Assembly (NCBI GenBank): GCA_031276035.1
Contig: JAISNV010000001.1
Location: forward strand, 1 to 64,000
Origin: Bacteroidales bacterium
Lineage (GTDB): Bacteria; Bacteroidota; Bacteroidia; Bacteroidales; BM520
Length of the DNA stretch: 64,000 bases
Direction of reading: 5' to 3'
Positions 43,305 to 52,589 of this stretch are shown piece after piece. Both the position numbers and the translations under genes were made by a program. The notes beneath the pieces were generated by a model that saw nothing but the letters and a program-made list of their open reading frames with translations, was not told where the DNA came from and did not search any database. Numbering within the stretch: position 1 is the first letter of the stretch; each line of letters begins with the position of its first letter.

Positions 43305-44330
43305 CTAAAATAATCCTCCGTCATTACGGTTAAAAGGACTTTTTCCGAAATGCGTATAAGCAAACTCCGTAGCTTGTCGCCCTCTAGGTGTACGAATAAG
43401 ATAACCTTCTTGTATAAGGAAAGGTTCATAAACTTCCTCAATTGTGCCTGCATCTTCCGACACAGCAGTTGCAATAGTTGTAAGTCCAACAGGACCGCCG
43501 CCGAACTTTTCAATAATTGTAGATAGGATTTTATTGTCCATTTCATCCAAACCATTAAGATCTACATTAAGAGCCAGCAGCGCTTTTTGAGCTATCTCAA
43601 TATCAATAAATCCGTCTCCGATAATCTGCGCAAAATCGCGTACTCTTCTAAGTAAAAGATTAGCAATACGCGGAGTTCCTCTACTACGACGGGCAATTTC
43701 GTAGGCGGCGTCATTATCAATTGCAATATTCAAAAGATTTGCTGATCTTTTTAAAATTTCAGATAATGTTTTCGAATCATAATAGTTTAATCTTGAAGTT
43801 ATTCCGAATCTGGATCTAAGCGGGGCTGTAAGTAATCCTGAACGGGTTGTAGCTCCTACCAATGTAAACGGATTCAAACTGATCTGAATACTTCTGCTAT
43901 TGGCACCGGTATCAATCATAATATCTATTTTATAATCTTCCATTGCGGAGTAAAGATATTCTTCCGTAATCGGCGATAACCGGTGTATTTCATCAATAAA
44001 CAAAACATCATGCGGCTCAAGATTGGTTAGGAGACCGGCCAAGTTACCCGGTTTTTCCAATACAGGCCCTGAAGTTGCCTTAAGATTAACACCGAGTTCG
44101 TTAGCGATTATATATGACAAAGTTGTTTTTCCCAATCCGGGAGGGCCATGCAAAAGTACATGGTCAAGAGGTTCGTTACGCTGTTTTGCAGCAGCACAAA
44201 AGACTTTAAGATTATCAAGAATTGCTTCCTGACCGGCGAAACTTTCGAAATCAACAGGTCTTAGAGCAACTTCGTATTTTTGATCTTTCTGAGATAATAT
44301 GTTTGAATCCGGGTTCAAATTATCATTCAT
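43305..44330 (-). CDS. ruvB: Holliday junction branch migration DNA helicase RuvB
   Basis: 341 residues from ATG 44330 (a TTG at 44339 would add three). AAA+ ATPase with Walker [10 protein letters not shown], Walker [10 protein letters not shown], sensor [10 protein letters not shown], Arg finger region APLRSRFG, and the C-terminal winged helix ([29 protein letters not shown]). It drives branch migration with RuvA. It lies between the island tRNA and a lipoprotein gene. Confidence 0.97.
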   Translation of the reverse strand: MNDNLNPDSNILSQKDQKYEVALRPVDFESFAGQEAILDNLKVFCAAAKQRNEPLDHVLLHGPPGLGKTTLSYIIANELGVNLKATSGPVLEKPGNLAGLLTNLEPHDVLFIDEIHRLSPITEEYLYSAMEDYKIDIMIDTGANSRSIQISLNPFTLVGATTRSGLLTAPLRSRFGITSRLNYYDSKTLSEILKRSANLLNIAIDNDAAYEIARRSRGTPRIANLLLRRVRDFAQIIGDGFIDIEIAQKALLALNVDLNGLDEMDNKILSTIIEKFGGGPVGLTTIATAVSEDAGTIEEVYEPFLIQEGYLIRTPRGRQATEFAYTHFGKSPFNRNDGGLF

Positions 44331-44362
44331 GCTCTGCAAATTATTTTAATGATTTTGATAAA

Positions 44363-44395
44363 GAATTAAGGCGAACCAAAAGTTCGCCTTAATTC
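44363..44395 (-). terminator. Long perfect inverted repeat after the sulfatase-modifying-factor-like gene
   Basis: GAATTAAGGCGAAC with GTTCGCCTTAATTC (14 bp, 5-base loop). It lies 44 bp beyond the stop of the lipoprotein gene and ahead of ruvB. Without a strong T-run, so termination is less certain. Confidence 0.55.
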
Positions 44396-44438
44396 ACAAC
44401 ACAAAAAATATGAAAACTACACTCAACAATAGAGTTTT

Positions 44439-45641
44439 TTATTCACGAACGAGTCTAAAGCCTACAACATTTCCTAAAGAGGTAGATGCATATGCAAAAG
44501 TAGAGTTTATTTCACACTGATCAGCTGTGCTATTCCAACAACCGCCAACGATGATACGATTTCCGTGTTCATCTGTGTCTTTAGTCATTTCCCAAACGTT
44601 TCCGCTCATATCATATACACCATTACTGTTAGAATTCTTTGTTCCGACAGCATGTACTTTATTATTGCTGTTTCCTTTATACCAAGCAACCTCATCAATA
44701 TTTTCACTACCGCTATATGTACCAGTACCTGCAGCTTCTCTCCATTGAGCTATGGTAGGTAAATCAAATACACCTACACTCTTTTCATTAATTCTGTTGA
44801 TAAAAGTTTGCATGGAAGTATACGCTATATCTACTTTCGGGTATAAACCTTCTGTACTAGAAGCTGTTCCGTTTATTAATTCATTCCATAGACCTACAGT
44901 AATTTCATATTTGGAGATATAGATACCATTTGAATTAACAATATTATTAGTAAACTCATTCAAAAAAGTATTAGTAGTAAATTGAGTATCTTCGGTGCTG
45001 CTACCGAAACCGCTTTGGTTAGTAGCGAAAGTTCTAACATAATAACTAGTATTTGAGATAAGTCCTTCTATTACTACATCAAATTCTCCAGTTTCCAAAT
45101 TATAATTATCGGCATAATATTTATCCGCACCTTCTGTTACATTCGGTGATGTAGATAAAATAAATCCGATTTTATTAACGATATGACCGTTATGGGAAAA
45201 TACTTTTCCTTTTAAAGTCACTGTAGTAGGAGTAATATTTTCAGCCACAGCTATATCTACTCCCGGCAACGTTACTCCAACAGTAAATTGTTTTACAATA
45301 CCGTAGCCTACACCTTCTTCGTTTTGAGCAAATGCGCGTACATAATATACTTCACCTGCAAAAAGATTTGTCATAACATACTCATCTAATCTCCCACGTG
45401 CATCCGAAGCATGTTTCTCAATACCGTCATTTGTTTCATAAGTCGGCATTTCCATCGTTCCCCAGCAATATCCAGCTTCCAAGATATCCAAACCTTTGGT
45501 ATCCAAGATTGCGCCTTTAATTTTTGCTGAACTGGAAGTTATATCGGTAATATCACCTGTCATTACTTCCGGTATTCCCCCTTCACTACACGCGGCAAAG
45601 AGAATTACCACTGATAACAATAAAAAATAGATTTTTTTCAT
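44439..45641 (-). CDS. Lipoprotein with a formylglycine-generating-enzyme-like domain
   Basis: 400 residues. Lipobox ILFAAC puts the acyl Cys at residue 18. Two fibronectin/Ig-like domains follow (about 25-235, with GLISNTSYYVRTFATNQSG), then an FGE/SUMF1-like C-type-lectin fold (about 240-400: ISKYEITVGLW, DLPTIAQWREAAGTG, YDMSGNVWEM, GFRLVRE). The copper-binding Cys pair of true FGE is not evident, so it is more likely a surface binding protein than an enzyme. Monocistronic. Confidence 0.8.
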   Translation of the reverse strand: MKKIYFLLLSVVILFAACSEGGIPEVMTGDITDITSSSAKIKGAILDTKGLDILEAGYCWGTMEMPTYETNDGIEKHASDARGRLDEYVMTNLFAGEVYYVRAFAQNEEGVGYGIVKQFTVGVTLPGVDIAVAENITPTTVTLKGKVFSHNGHIVNKIGFILSTSPNVTEGADKYYADNYNLETGEFDVVIEGLISNTSYYVRTFATNQSGFGSSTEDTQFTTNTFLNEFTNNIVNSNGIYISKYEITVGLWNELINGTASSTEGLYPKVDIAYTSMQTFINRINEKSVGVFDLPTIAQWREAAGTGTYSGSENIDEVAWYKGNSNNKVHAVGTKNSNSNGVYDMSGNVWEMTKDTDEHGNRIIVGGCWNSTADQCEINSTFAYASTSLGNVVGFRLVRE

Positions 45642-45832
45642 ACTAATATAATTTTAATTATTTTTACAAACACACCTACAATAATACAAAAAGCACAGTA
45701 AATCAAATTGTTAAAATTTAAATCTCTTTCTATACTATCTTTTACAAAAATTACTACAAAAATAATTCTTTATTTTATTAATGCAACTTTTTTTTTATTT
45801 TTTTTTCACTAATCAATATTATTTTTTTAATA

Positions 45833-45840
45833 TACCTTTG
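45833..45840 (+). promoter_or_regulatory. -7 box upstream of the SPOR gene
   Basis: TACCTTTG 28 bp before the ATG at 45869. Confidence 0.45.
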
Positions 45841-45868
45841 CAGCATAAGATTTTTTATATTCAATTTT

Positions 45869-46396
45869 ATGAATTCATGTTCGAATTATAAAAATATTTT
45901 TTCGATACTTTTTGCCTTGAGCTTTTATTTTTCATTACATGGCCAAAACTATACTTCGGAAAAAAAGGGAGAAGTAAATATTATTGCCGAGCCTGAATTT
46001 TATTCTATTTTAAACAAAAAACTCACATACGATGTCTATAATTCCGGATATGTGGGATACAGAGTACAAATTTATTGGGATGCGGGTAATAACTCAAAAC
46101 AAGGTGCTTACAATATGGCAGATGAGTTTTACAAAAATCATCAAGATATTCCGGCATATATAACTTTTAAAGAACCATATTACAGAGTCCGTGTCGGAGA
46201 TTTTAGAAGTAAACTTGATGCCGACAAATTATTAACCAATTTAAATAAGAATTTTAAAGGATCTTTTGTTGTAAAAGAGTTTATATCTATTTTTGATGAA
46301 CCATACTCTCCTACTTCTCATTGGCAAGATTCTATTTACGTTTCTCCGAAAAACATACATGATTCCGAAAGCATCAATGAGGATTTCTTCAGATAG
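45869..46396 (+). CDS. SPOR-domain protein, 175 aa
   Basis: A signal-like N-terminus (FALSFYFSLHGQ) and then a SPOR domain at about residues 56-130 (YRVQIYWDAGNN, PYYRVRVGDFRSKLDADKLLTNL). SPOR domains bind peptidoglycan denuded of peptide at division sites. It is 60 bp ahead of the alpha-2-macroglobulin-like gene and may share its message. Confidence 0.8.
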   Translation: MNSCSNYKNIFSILFALSFYFSLHGQNYTSEKKGEVNIIAEPEFYSILNKKLTYDVYNSGYVGYRVQIYWDAGNNSKQGAYNMADEFYKNHQDIPAYITFKEPYYRVRVGDFRSKLDADKLLTNLNKNFKGSFVVKEFISIFDEPYSPTSHWQDSIYVSPKNIHDSESINEDFFR

Positions 46397-46456
46397 CTTT
46401 GGAATGATTTTTGATATCCCAACGCTCTTTGTATAAACAAATTAATTTAAATCAAT

Positions 46457-49400
46457 ATGCCTAAAAGATTTTGCCTTATTGTATTATTAAGTTCTATAAT
46501 ATTAGGCGCATACGCACAAACTCCTTATGATTATAAAAGTAAATGGAACAAAGTTGATGAGTTCTTCAATAAACAATTACCCGAATCGGCATTGAAAATT
46601 ATAGAAGAGATTGAACAGCATGCAAAAAAAGAAAACAATTCGCCAGAAATGATTGCTGTTTCAATATATAAGGTAAAAATTGCATCGCAATATGAGGAAA
46701 ACTTTCAGATTAATGCCATTAATGATTTTGAGAAAATAATTACAACCAGTAATTTCCCGGAGAAAAATATTTATTATTCTCTTACGGCTCAATTATATAC
46801 ACAATATTTAAGAAGTAATTTCTGGAAAATTTCAAATCTAAGCAATTCAACAGAAAAATCAGATGATATAAACACCTGGAGCAGAGAAAATTTACTGGAA
46901 AAAGCCTATGATTATTATTTGAAATCGCTTGATAATTCATCAAAATTACAAAAGATTCCAATTGATGATTATAAGGTTATTTTAGAACAAGAAGAAAATC
47001 CTGACAGAAATCTGCGCCCCACATTATATGACATTCTTGCATTCAGAACACTAACATTTTTGTCGGATTCGGAAAATAATTTGCTGGGAAAGACTTTGAA
47101 TAACCAAGATTACCTTTCAACTTACAATACATTTACAAGATTAGTATTACCAGAAAACACCGAAACAAACGACTATCTTGAATTAAGCATGAAATTATTT
47201 CAGGATATTTTGAAATTTCATTATAATGATCCGGCGCCTTTTATTGATGCTGAATTACTGAGACTTGAATTCGCTTATAACAATATTACCGATTTCGACG
47301 GGAAAGATGAAAAATATTTGGAAGCATTATTTTCTCTTGAAAGGAATTTCGCACAACACGAATCCGCCTCCGATATAATGTTTGCTATCGCAAATTATTA
47401 TTATAATAAAGCTTCGGAATATGATCCTGAAATATCTGATGAATATAAAGATTATTTTGTAAAAGCCTTGGCATATTGCAAAAAAAACTACGGACAATTT
47501 CCTGAAACCAAAGGTGGAATAAATTGTTATAATTTAATGTTGGAAATTGAAAATGAAGATATCAGCAATCTTGTTATTGCCGGTTGCAATTATCCTGACG
47601 AATATTTTCCGGCAAGTATTTCTTTCAAGAATATGAAAGAACTTTATGTGCGGGTTGTTCAAATTGATTTTGATGACGAATTCATATCGAAAAATATTTA
47701 TTCTAATCTGCAAAATGATAAAACTTCAGATATACTTTTATCAAAGAAACCCGTTGAGGAATTTAAACTTGACATTCCTGAAAACATTGATTACAGAACA
47801 CATACTGCCGAAATAATTCTACCGCCTCTTAAAATTGGAGCTTATGCCGTTATTATCTGCAATAAAGATTCTTTTAATAAAAAGAACGATAAAATTACTA
47901 TTGCAACATTTCAAATCACCAAATTAAATTCTTTATTATTGGATACCGACAATAATATGGAATTTATTGTAAGTGATAGAAACTCAGGACACAACTTAAA
48001 GAATTGTAATATATCTTTTTATATTACAGAAGGCTGGGGAGGAAACAGAAAACAAACTTTGGTAAGCAAGCAAACTACTGATGATAAAGGTAAACTGACC
48101 GTAAATAAAAATGAATTAAAAAAGTTATCCGGGAAATCATCGCATTATATGAATTATTCAATTATAATAAGTAATGGCGAAGATAAGTTTTTATTTGATA
48201 ATTATATAGATACATACTCAAATAACAGTTATGAAAGGCAACAAACTTCATTTTTCATAGACAGGGCAATTTATCGTCCGGGGCAAACCGTCTATTTTAA
48301 AGCAATAGCTCATAACGGATTTGAAGAAAATTTTTCTGTTGTACCGAATAAAACCATAAAAATCAACTTTAAAGACAGCAATTATAAAAATATTCAAACA
48401 TTAAATTTAAGAACTAATGAGTTCGGTTCTTGTAACGGAGAATTTATTATACCTAATGACTGTCAACCCGGAGTTTACACTATTGACGACGGAAATAATA
48501 CAATTTTCTTCAATGTTGAAGAATACAAACGCCCGTCTTTTGAAATAAACTTTGAAAAAACTTCGGAACAAAATATTGCCAACCAAGAAGTTTGTATAAA
48601 AATTAATGCAAAATCATTAACCGGAATTTCTTTAAATAATGCCACAGTAAAATATTCTGTTAACAGAAGCTCATACTTCAGATTCTTCAATTCGAATAAT
48701 GCAGCAATAGACAACGGAACAATAACATTAGATGAAAACGGCGACGGAATAATATGCTTCAATGCAATTTGCCCCACAAACAAAAAATATTTCATCCAGC
48801 CTTTATATCTATTTAACATAAATGTTGATGTTACGGATAATTCAGGAGAAACAATATCAGGTAATTATTCAATCAGAATTTCCGACAAAAGTATTATTCT
48901 TAGTTCAAAAAATCCGGAATTTGTCAGCGACGAATTTATCATAAATACAACAAATACTGATAATGATCCTGTAAAGGCAAAACTTCAAATAAAAATATAC
49001 AAACTCACTGAACCCAACGATATTGCAAGACCCCGTTTATGGGCAAGCGATCCGGATACCTTTATTTATTCGGAAAAAGAATATAAAAACAAACTTCCTA
49101 AAGATGCATATAAAAATGAAAATTCATACACAAACTGGGAAAAAGGAGATTTAATTGTAACTATCAATGATTCTGACGGAAAGATAAACATTAAGGATTT
49201 AAAACTTGCAGCAGGATTTTATGTTATTGATGCATCGACCAATGATAATTTCGGAAATGATATTGAAGAAAGTTTTTATTTTTACACTTTCGACAAAGAA
49301 AAACAACATACTTTTTCAAGTGAAGGAATATCTTTGCTAACATCGAAAAGTTCCGGAAAACCGGGAGAAAAATTCAATATTTATCTTTCATCATCACATA

Positions 49401-52400
49401 AGAAAACTAATGTCAGATTGCTGGTTTATTCCCCGAAAAGAATTATTTATGATGATTATATAAGTATCAACGGAATAAAATCTTTTTCTTTTGATATTAA
49501 TGAAGAAGACAGAGGAAATATCAGAATTGTTGCTTCGGCAACTTTCAATAATAGAGTTTATAATAATTCACAAAGTATTGAGGTTCTCTTCGATAATAAA
49601 AATATCAATATTAAATTATTAACAGAAAGAAATTACATTATTCCGGGTACTAAGGAAAATTGGTCTCTTTCCTTAACGGATTACCAGAATAATATTACAG
49701 ATGCGGAATTACTTGCAACAATGTACGATATGTCATTGGATTACTTCACTAAAGATAATTCCTCAAGATTTAACTTATACCGCTCAGTAAAATCAAAATA
49801 CAATTTTTCGTTCAGAAATATTAATGGTTTGTCCCGCCAATGGGGATTGAATAATTATAATTTTAAGACGAAAAATGTAAAACCCGTTGTGTATGATGAT
49901 TTCAAACTTGCAAATATTTATTCTCCGGTTTATTATGGCGGAATATATCCGAATGCTACAAATACAAGAATGATGAAACAAAGCGCTTTGTCGGGGAAAG
50001 GAGAACTTATTGAGGATGAAGCCGAATTTTATGAAATGTCTGATTCCGATGGAATTATTGTTAATGAAGAGGTAATTCTTGAAACAGGACAAGATATAGG
50101 AAGTGATCAAAACCAGAGTAGTATCAGGCGTGATTTTAGGGAAACAGCGTTTTTCTATCCTCAATTGAAAGCTAATAAAGACGGTAATGTAGAATTTGAA
50201 TTTATTGTGCCTGAAAGTATGACAAAATGGAAATTCAGAGCTTGGGCGCACACGAAAGATATGTCAACGGGATATTTCGAAACGGAAATTGTTTCTAAAA
50301 AAGATATTTTTATTCAAGCTAATACTCCTAAAGTTTTGTACGAAAAAGACATAATCGATTATAGTGCAAAAATTTCTAACCTCACTTCGGAGAATCATTA
50401 CGGAACCGCATTTATTGAAGTTTATGATTTATTCGGAAACGATATTACAAATCAAGTCACTGAAACAAACAAAATCCATTTCGACATCAATGAAAATTCT
50501 TCAACTTACGTAAGCTGGCGATTATTTGTTCCGGAAAACACAGGAATACTGAAAATACGTTGCGGTGCGGAAACGATAGCGCATAAGGATATTGAAGAGC
50601 ACATTATTCCCGTACTTACTACAAAAATTTTAATAACCGAATCTCTGCCGCTTAGTATAAACAAAAAAGGGTTGAATAAATTTACATTCGATAGTTTTAA
50701 AAATAAATTCGGAAATTCAAAATACACTACCCAATCAATGACTTTTGAGTATTCGGCAAATCCTGTTTGGTATGCAATACAATCCTTACCGTTTTTATCC
50801 GAAGGCGATGAAATGTTCTCATTAACCGTATTCAACAAATTGTATTCTAATTTAGTTTCGGAATATATAGTAAAAACCAATCCGGAAATTCAAGAAGTTT
50901 ATAAACAAGTTAAAATTACAAATCCTGAAAGCTTTGCTTCACAATTGGCACAAAACCAAGAATTGAAAAATATTCTTTTATCGGAAACGCCATGGATTCT
51001 GGATGCCGAAAATGAAGAATTACAAAGAGAGCGCATGGCTTCTTTATTCGATGAAAATAAGATAGGTTACACTAAAAATTCAATGTTCAACAAATTGAAA
51101 AACATGCAACATTCTTCAGGTGCTTTCACTTGGATTGAAAATAGTAATTATCCGAGCTATTACATAACATTGAATATTGTTATAGGATTTGCAAACCTAT
51201 ATACACTTGATATTATTGAATTTAACGATGAAATAAAATCTATATTAAATCCGGCTATAAATTATCTTGATACTGAAATTACAAAGACTTATAATAATCT
51301 AGAAAAGAATAATTCTTTGGATAAATATGTAATTTCTTCGGATATAATTAAATATCTTTATGCACGACATATTTTTGCAGCAGATAATTCTATTTCTAAG
51401 GAAAATTCTAAGGCATATGAATTTTTCATCTCTTGTTTACCAAATAATTGGAATACTCACGGATTGGAAATGCAGGCAATGACGGCAATAATACTTCACA
51501 ATACGGGAAAGCAATCGGTTGCACAGCTCATTTTAAAATCGATAAATGAAAGAGCCTTACACAGTGATGAATTGGGAATGTATTGGAGGGATTTGCAAAA
51601 TTCATACGCATATAGTTCATCAATAGCTACAATGGCGGCACTGATTGAATGTTATAATACAATTTCCCGCGACAGTAAATCTATATCTGAAATGCAGAGA
51701 TGGCTACTGAACCAAAAACGTACTAATTCATGGGAAAGCGGTCCTACAACAAGCAAAGCAATATATGCACTCCTGATCAATAATTCCTCAAAGATTACAG
51801 TAAAATGCGAAGATGAAATTACAATCGGCAATATGAATATTGATATTTCAAAAGTTAGTGCCGGTTCGGGATATATTAAAGAAAGTTTTTCCGCTCCTGA
51901 AATTACAAAAGATTTTGCTGATATTTCCATCAACAAAGCAACGGAAGGAACCGCATGGGGCGCTGCTTACTGGCAATACACAACAGATTACGAAAATGTA
52001 ACCTCAGCATCAGCAGGATTATCCGTTAATAGAAAAATATTGAAATCATCTTATAGCGATAGTTCAATAAATTTCACTGAAATCGGGAAAGATGAAGAAG
52101 TAAATAATACCGATAAAATCGTTGTGAGAATAATTATTAACAGCGATAGAGAATATGAGTATGTTCATTTAAAAGATATTCTGCCTGCATGTTTTATTCC
52201 CGAACAGAAACTTTCCGGATATTCATTCACAGGTAATTTGATGTATTACACCAGTATTAAAGATGAATCCATGAATTTCTTCATAGAATACCTTCCGAAA
52301 GGTACGCATATTATTGAATACAAAGTCAATATCCAACAAAGCGGTGAATTTACCGGCGGTATCTCTAAAATTCAATCTATGTATGCTCCGGAATTTGGCG

Positions 52401-52438
52401 GTCAATCGGACGGCATCAAAATCTATATTAAACGCTAA
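46457..52438 (+). CDS. Alpha-2-macroglobulin-like protein lacking the thioester, 1993 aa
   Basis: Signal peptide ends AYAQ. The N-terminal 500 residues are helical and TPR-like, then an Ig-like MG region, MG2 (about 600-690, AIYRPGQTVYFKA), the bait-region-containing middle, the conserved A2M signature (AFFYPQLKANKDGNVEFEFIVPESMTKWK in outline, about 1230) and the thioester-ring domain. At the position of the CxEQ thioester the sequence is SEGDEMFS (Gly1450-Met1453), so the covalent trap is lost. It is probably a periplasmic or surface protease trap or structural protein. It has no usual PBP1C partner here. Confidence 0.88.
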   Translation: MPKRFCLIVLLSSIILGAYAQTPYDYKSKWNKVDEFFNKQLPESALKIIEEIEQHAKKENNSPEMIAVSIYKVKIASQYEENFQINAINDFEKIITTSNFPEKNIYYSLTAQLYTQYLRSNFWKISNLSNSTEKSDDINTWSRENLLEKAYDYYLKSLDNSSKLQKIPIDDYKVILEQEENPDRNLRPTLYDILAFRTLTFLSDSENNLLGKTLNNQDYLSTYNTFTRLVLPENTETNDYLELSMKLFQDILKFHYNDPAPFIDAELLRLEFAYNNITDFDGKDEKYLEALFSLERNFAQHESASDIMFAIANYYYNKASEYDPEISDEYKDYFVKALAYCKKNYGQFPETKGGINCYNLMLEIENEDISNLVIAGCNYPDEYFPASISFKNMKELYVRVVQIDFDDEFISKNIYSNLQNDKTSDILLSKKPVEEFKLDIPENIDYRTHTAEIILPPLKIGAYAVIICNKDSFNKKNDKITIATFQITKLNSLLLDTDNNMEFIVSDRNSGHNLKNCNISFYITEGWGGNRKQTLVSKQTTDDKGKLTVNKNELKKLSGKSSHYMNYSIIISNGEDKFLFDNYIDTYSNNSYERQQTSFFIDRAIYRPGQTVYFKAIAHNGFEENFSVVPNKTIKINFKDSNYKNIQTLNLRTNEFGSCNGEFIIPNDCQPGVYTIDDGNNTIFFNVEEYKRPSFEINFEKTSEQNIANQEVCIKINAKSLTGISLNNATVKYSVNRSSYFRFFNSNNAAIDNGTITLDENGDGIICFNAICPTNKKYFIQPLYLFNINVDVTDNSGETISGNYSIRISDKSIILSSKNPEFVSDEFIINTTNTDNDPVKAKLQIKIYKLTEPNDIARPRLWASDPDTFIYSEKEYKNKLPKDAYKNENSYTNWEKGDLIVTINDSDGKINIKDLKLAAGFYVIDASTNDNFGNDIEESFYFYTFDKEKQHTFSSEGISLLTSKSSGKPGEKFNIYLSSSHKKTNVRLLVYSPKRIIYDDYISINGIKSFSFDINEEDRGNIRIVASATFNNRVYNNSQSIEVLFDNKNINIKLLTERNYIIPGTKENWSLSLTDYQNNITDAELLATMYDMSLDYFTKDNSSRFNLYRSVKSKYNFSFRNINGLSRQWGLNNYNFKTKNVKPVVYDDFKLANIYSPVYYGGIYPNATNTRMMKQSALSGKGELIEDEAEFYEMSDSDGIIVNEEVILETGQDIGSDQNQSSIRRDFRETAFFYPQLKANKDGNVEFEFIVPESMTKWKFRAWAHTKDMSTGYFETEIVSKKDIFIQANTPKVLYEKDIIDYSAKISNLTSENHYGTAFIEVYDLFGNDITNQVTETNKIHFDINENSSTYVSWRLFVPENTGILKIRCGAETIAHKDIEEHIIPVLTTKILITESLPLSINKKGLNKFTFDSFKNKFGNSKYTTQSMTFEYSANPVWYAIQSLPFLSEGDEMFSLTVFNKLYSNLVSEYIVKTNPEIQEVYKQVKITNPESFASQLAQNQELKNILLSETPWILDAENEELQRERMASLFDENKIGYTKNSMFNKLKNMQHSSGAFTWIENSNYPSYYITLNIVIGFANLYTLDIIEFNDEIKSILNPAINYLDTEITKTYNNLEKNNSLDKYVISSDIIKYLYARHIFAADNSISKENSKAYEFFISCLPNNWNTHGLEMQAMTAIILHNTGKQSVAQLILKSINERALHSDELGMYWRDLQNSYAYSSSIATMAALIECYNTISRDSKSISEMQRWLLNQKRTNSWESGPTTSKAIYALLINNSSKITVKCEDEITIGNMNIDISKVSAGSGYIKESFSAPEITKDFADISINKATEGTAWGAAYWQYTTDYENVTSASAGLSVNRKILKSSYSDSSINFTEIGKDEEVNNTDKIVVRIIINSDREYEYVHLKDILPACFIPEQKLSGYSFTGNLMYYTSIKDESMNFFIEYLPKGTHIIEYKVNIQQSGEFTGGISKIQSMYAPEFGGQSDGIKIYIKR

Positions 52439-52589
52439 ACAGTTAATAATTATGACATTAAATGAAATTTTAAAATATCGATAGCTATTCTTATGCTAAA
52501 ATCTTTAAATCTTCTAAATGATATGACCAAAATTTAATAGAAGATTCTCCTTAAAAACTTATTAAGTTAAAAATAAAATATAAATAATC

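Noticed and set aside
44439..45641. Active formylglycine-generating enzyme
   Set aside because: The catalytic Cys pair is not visible and the protein is a lipoprotein with Ig-like domains, so binding is a better guess than sulfatase maturation.
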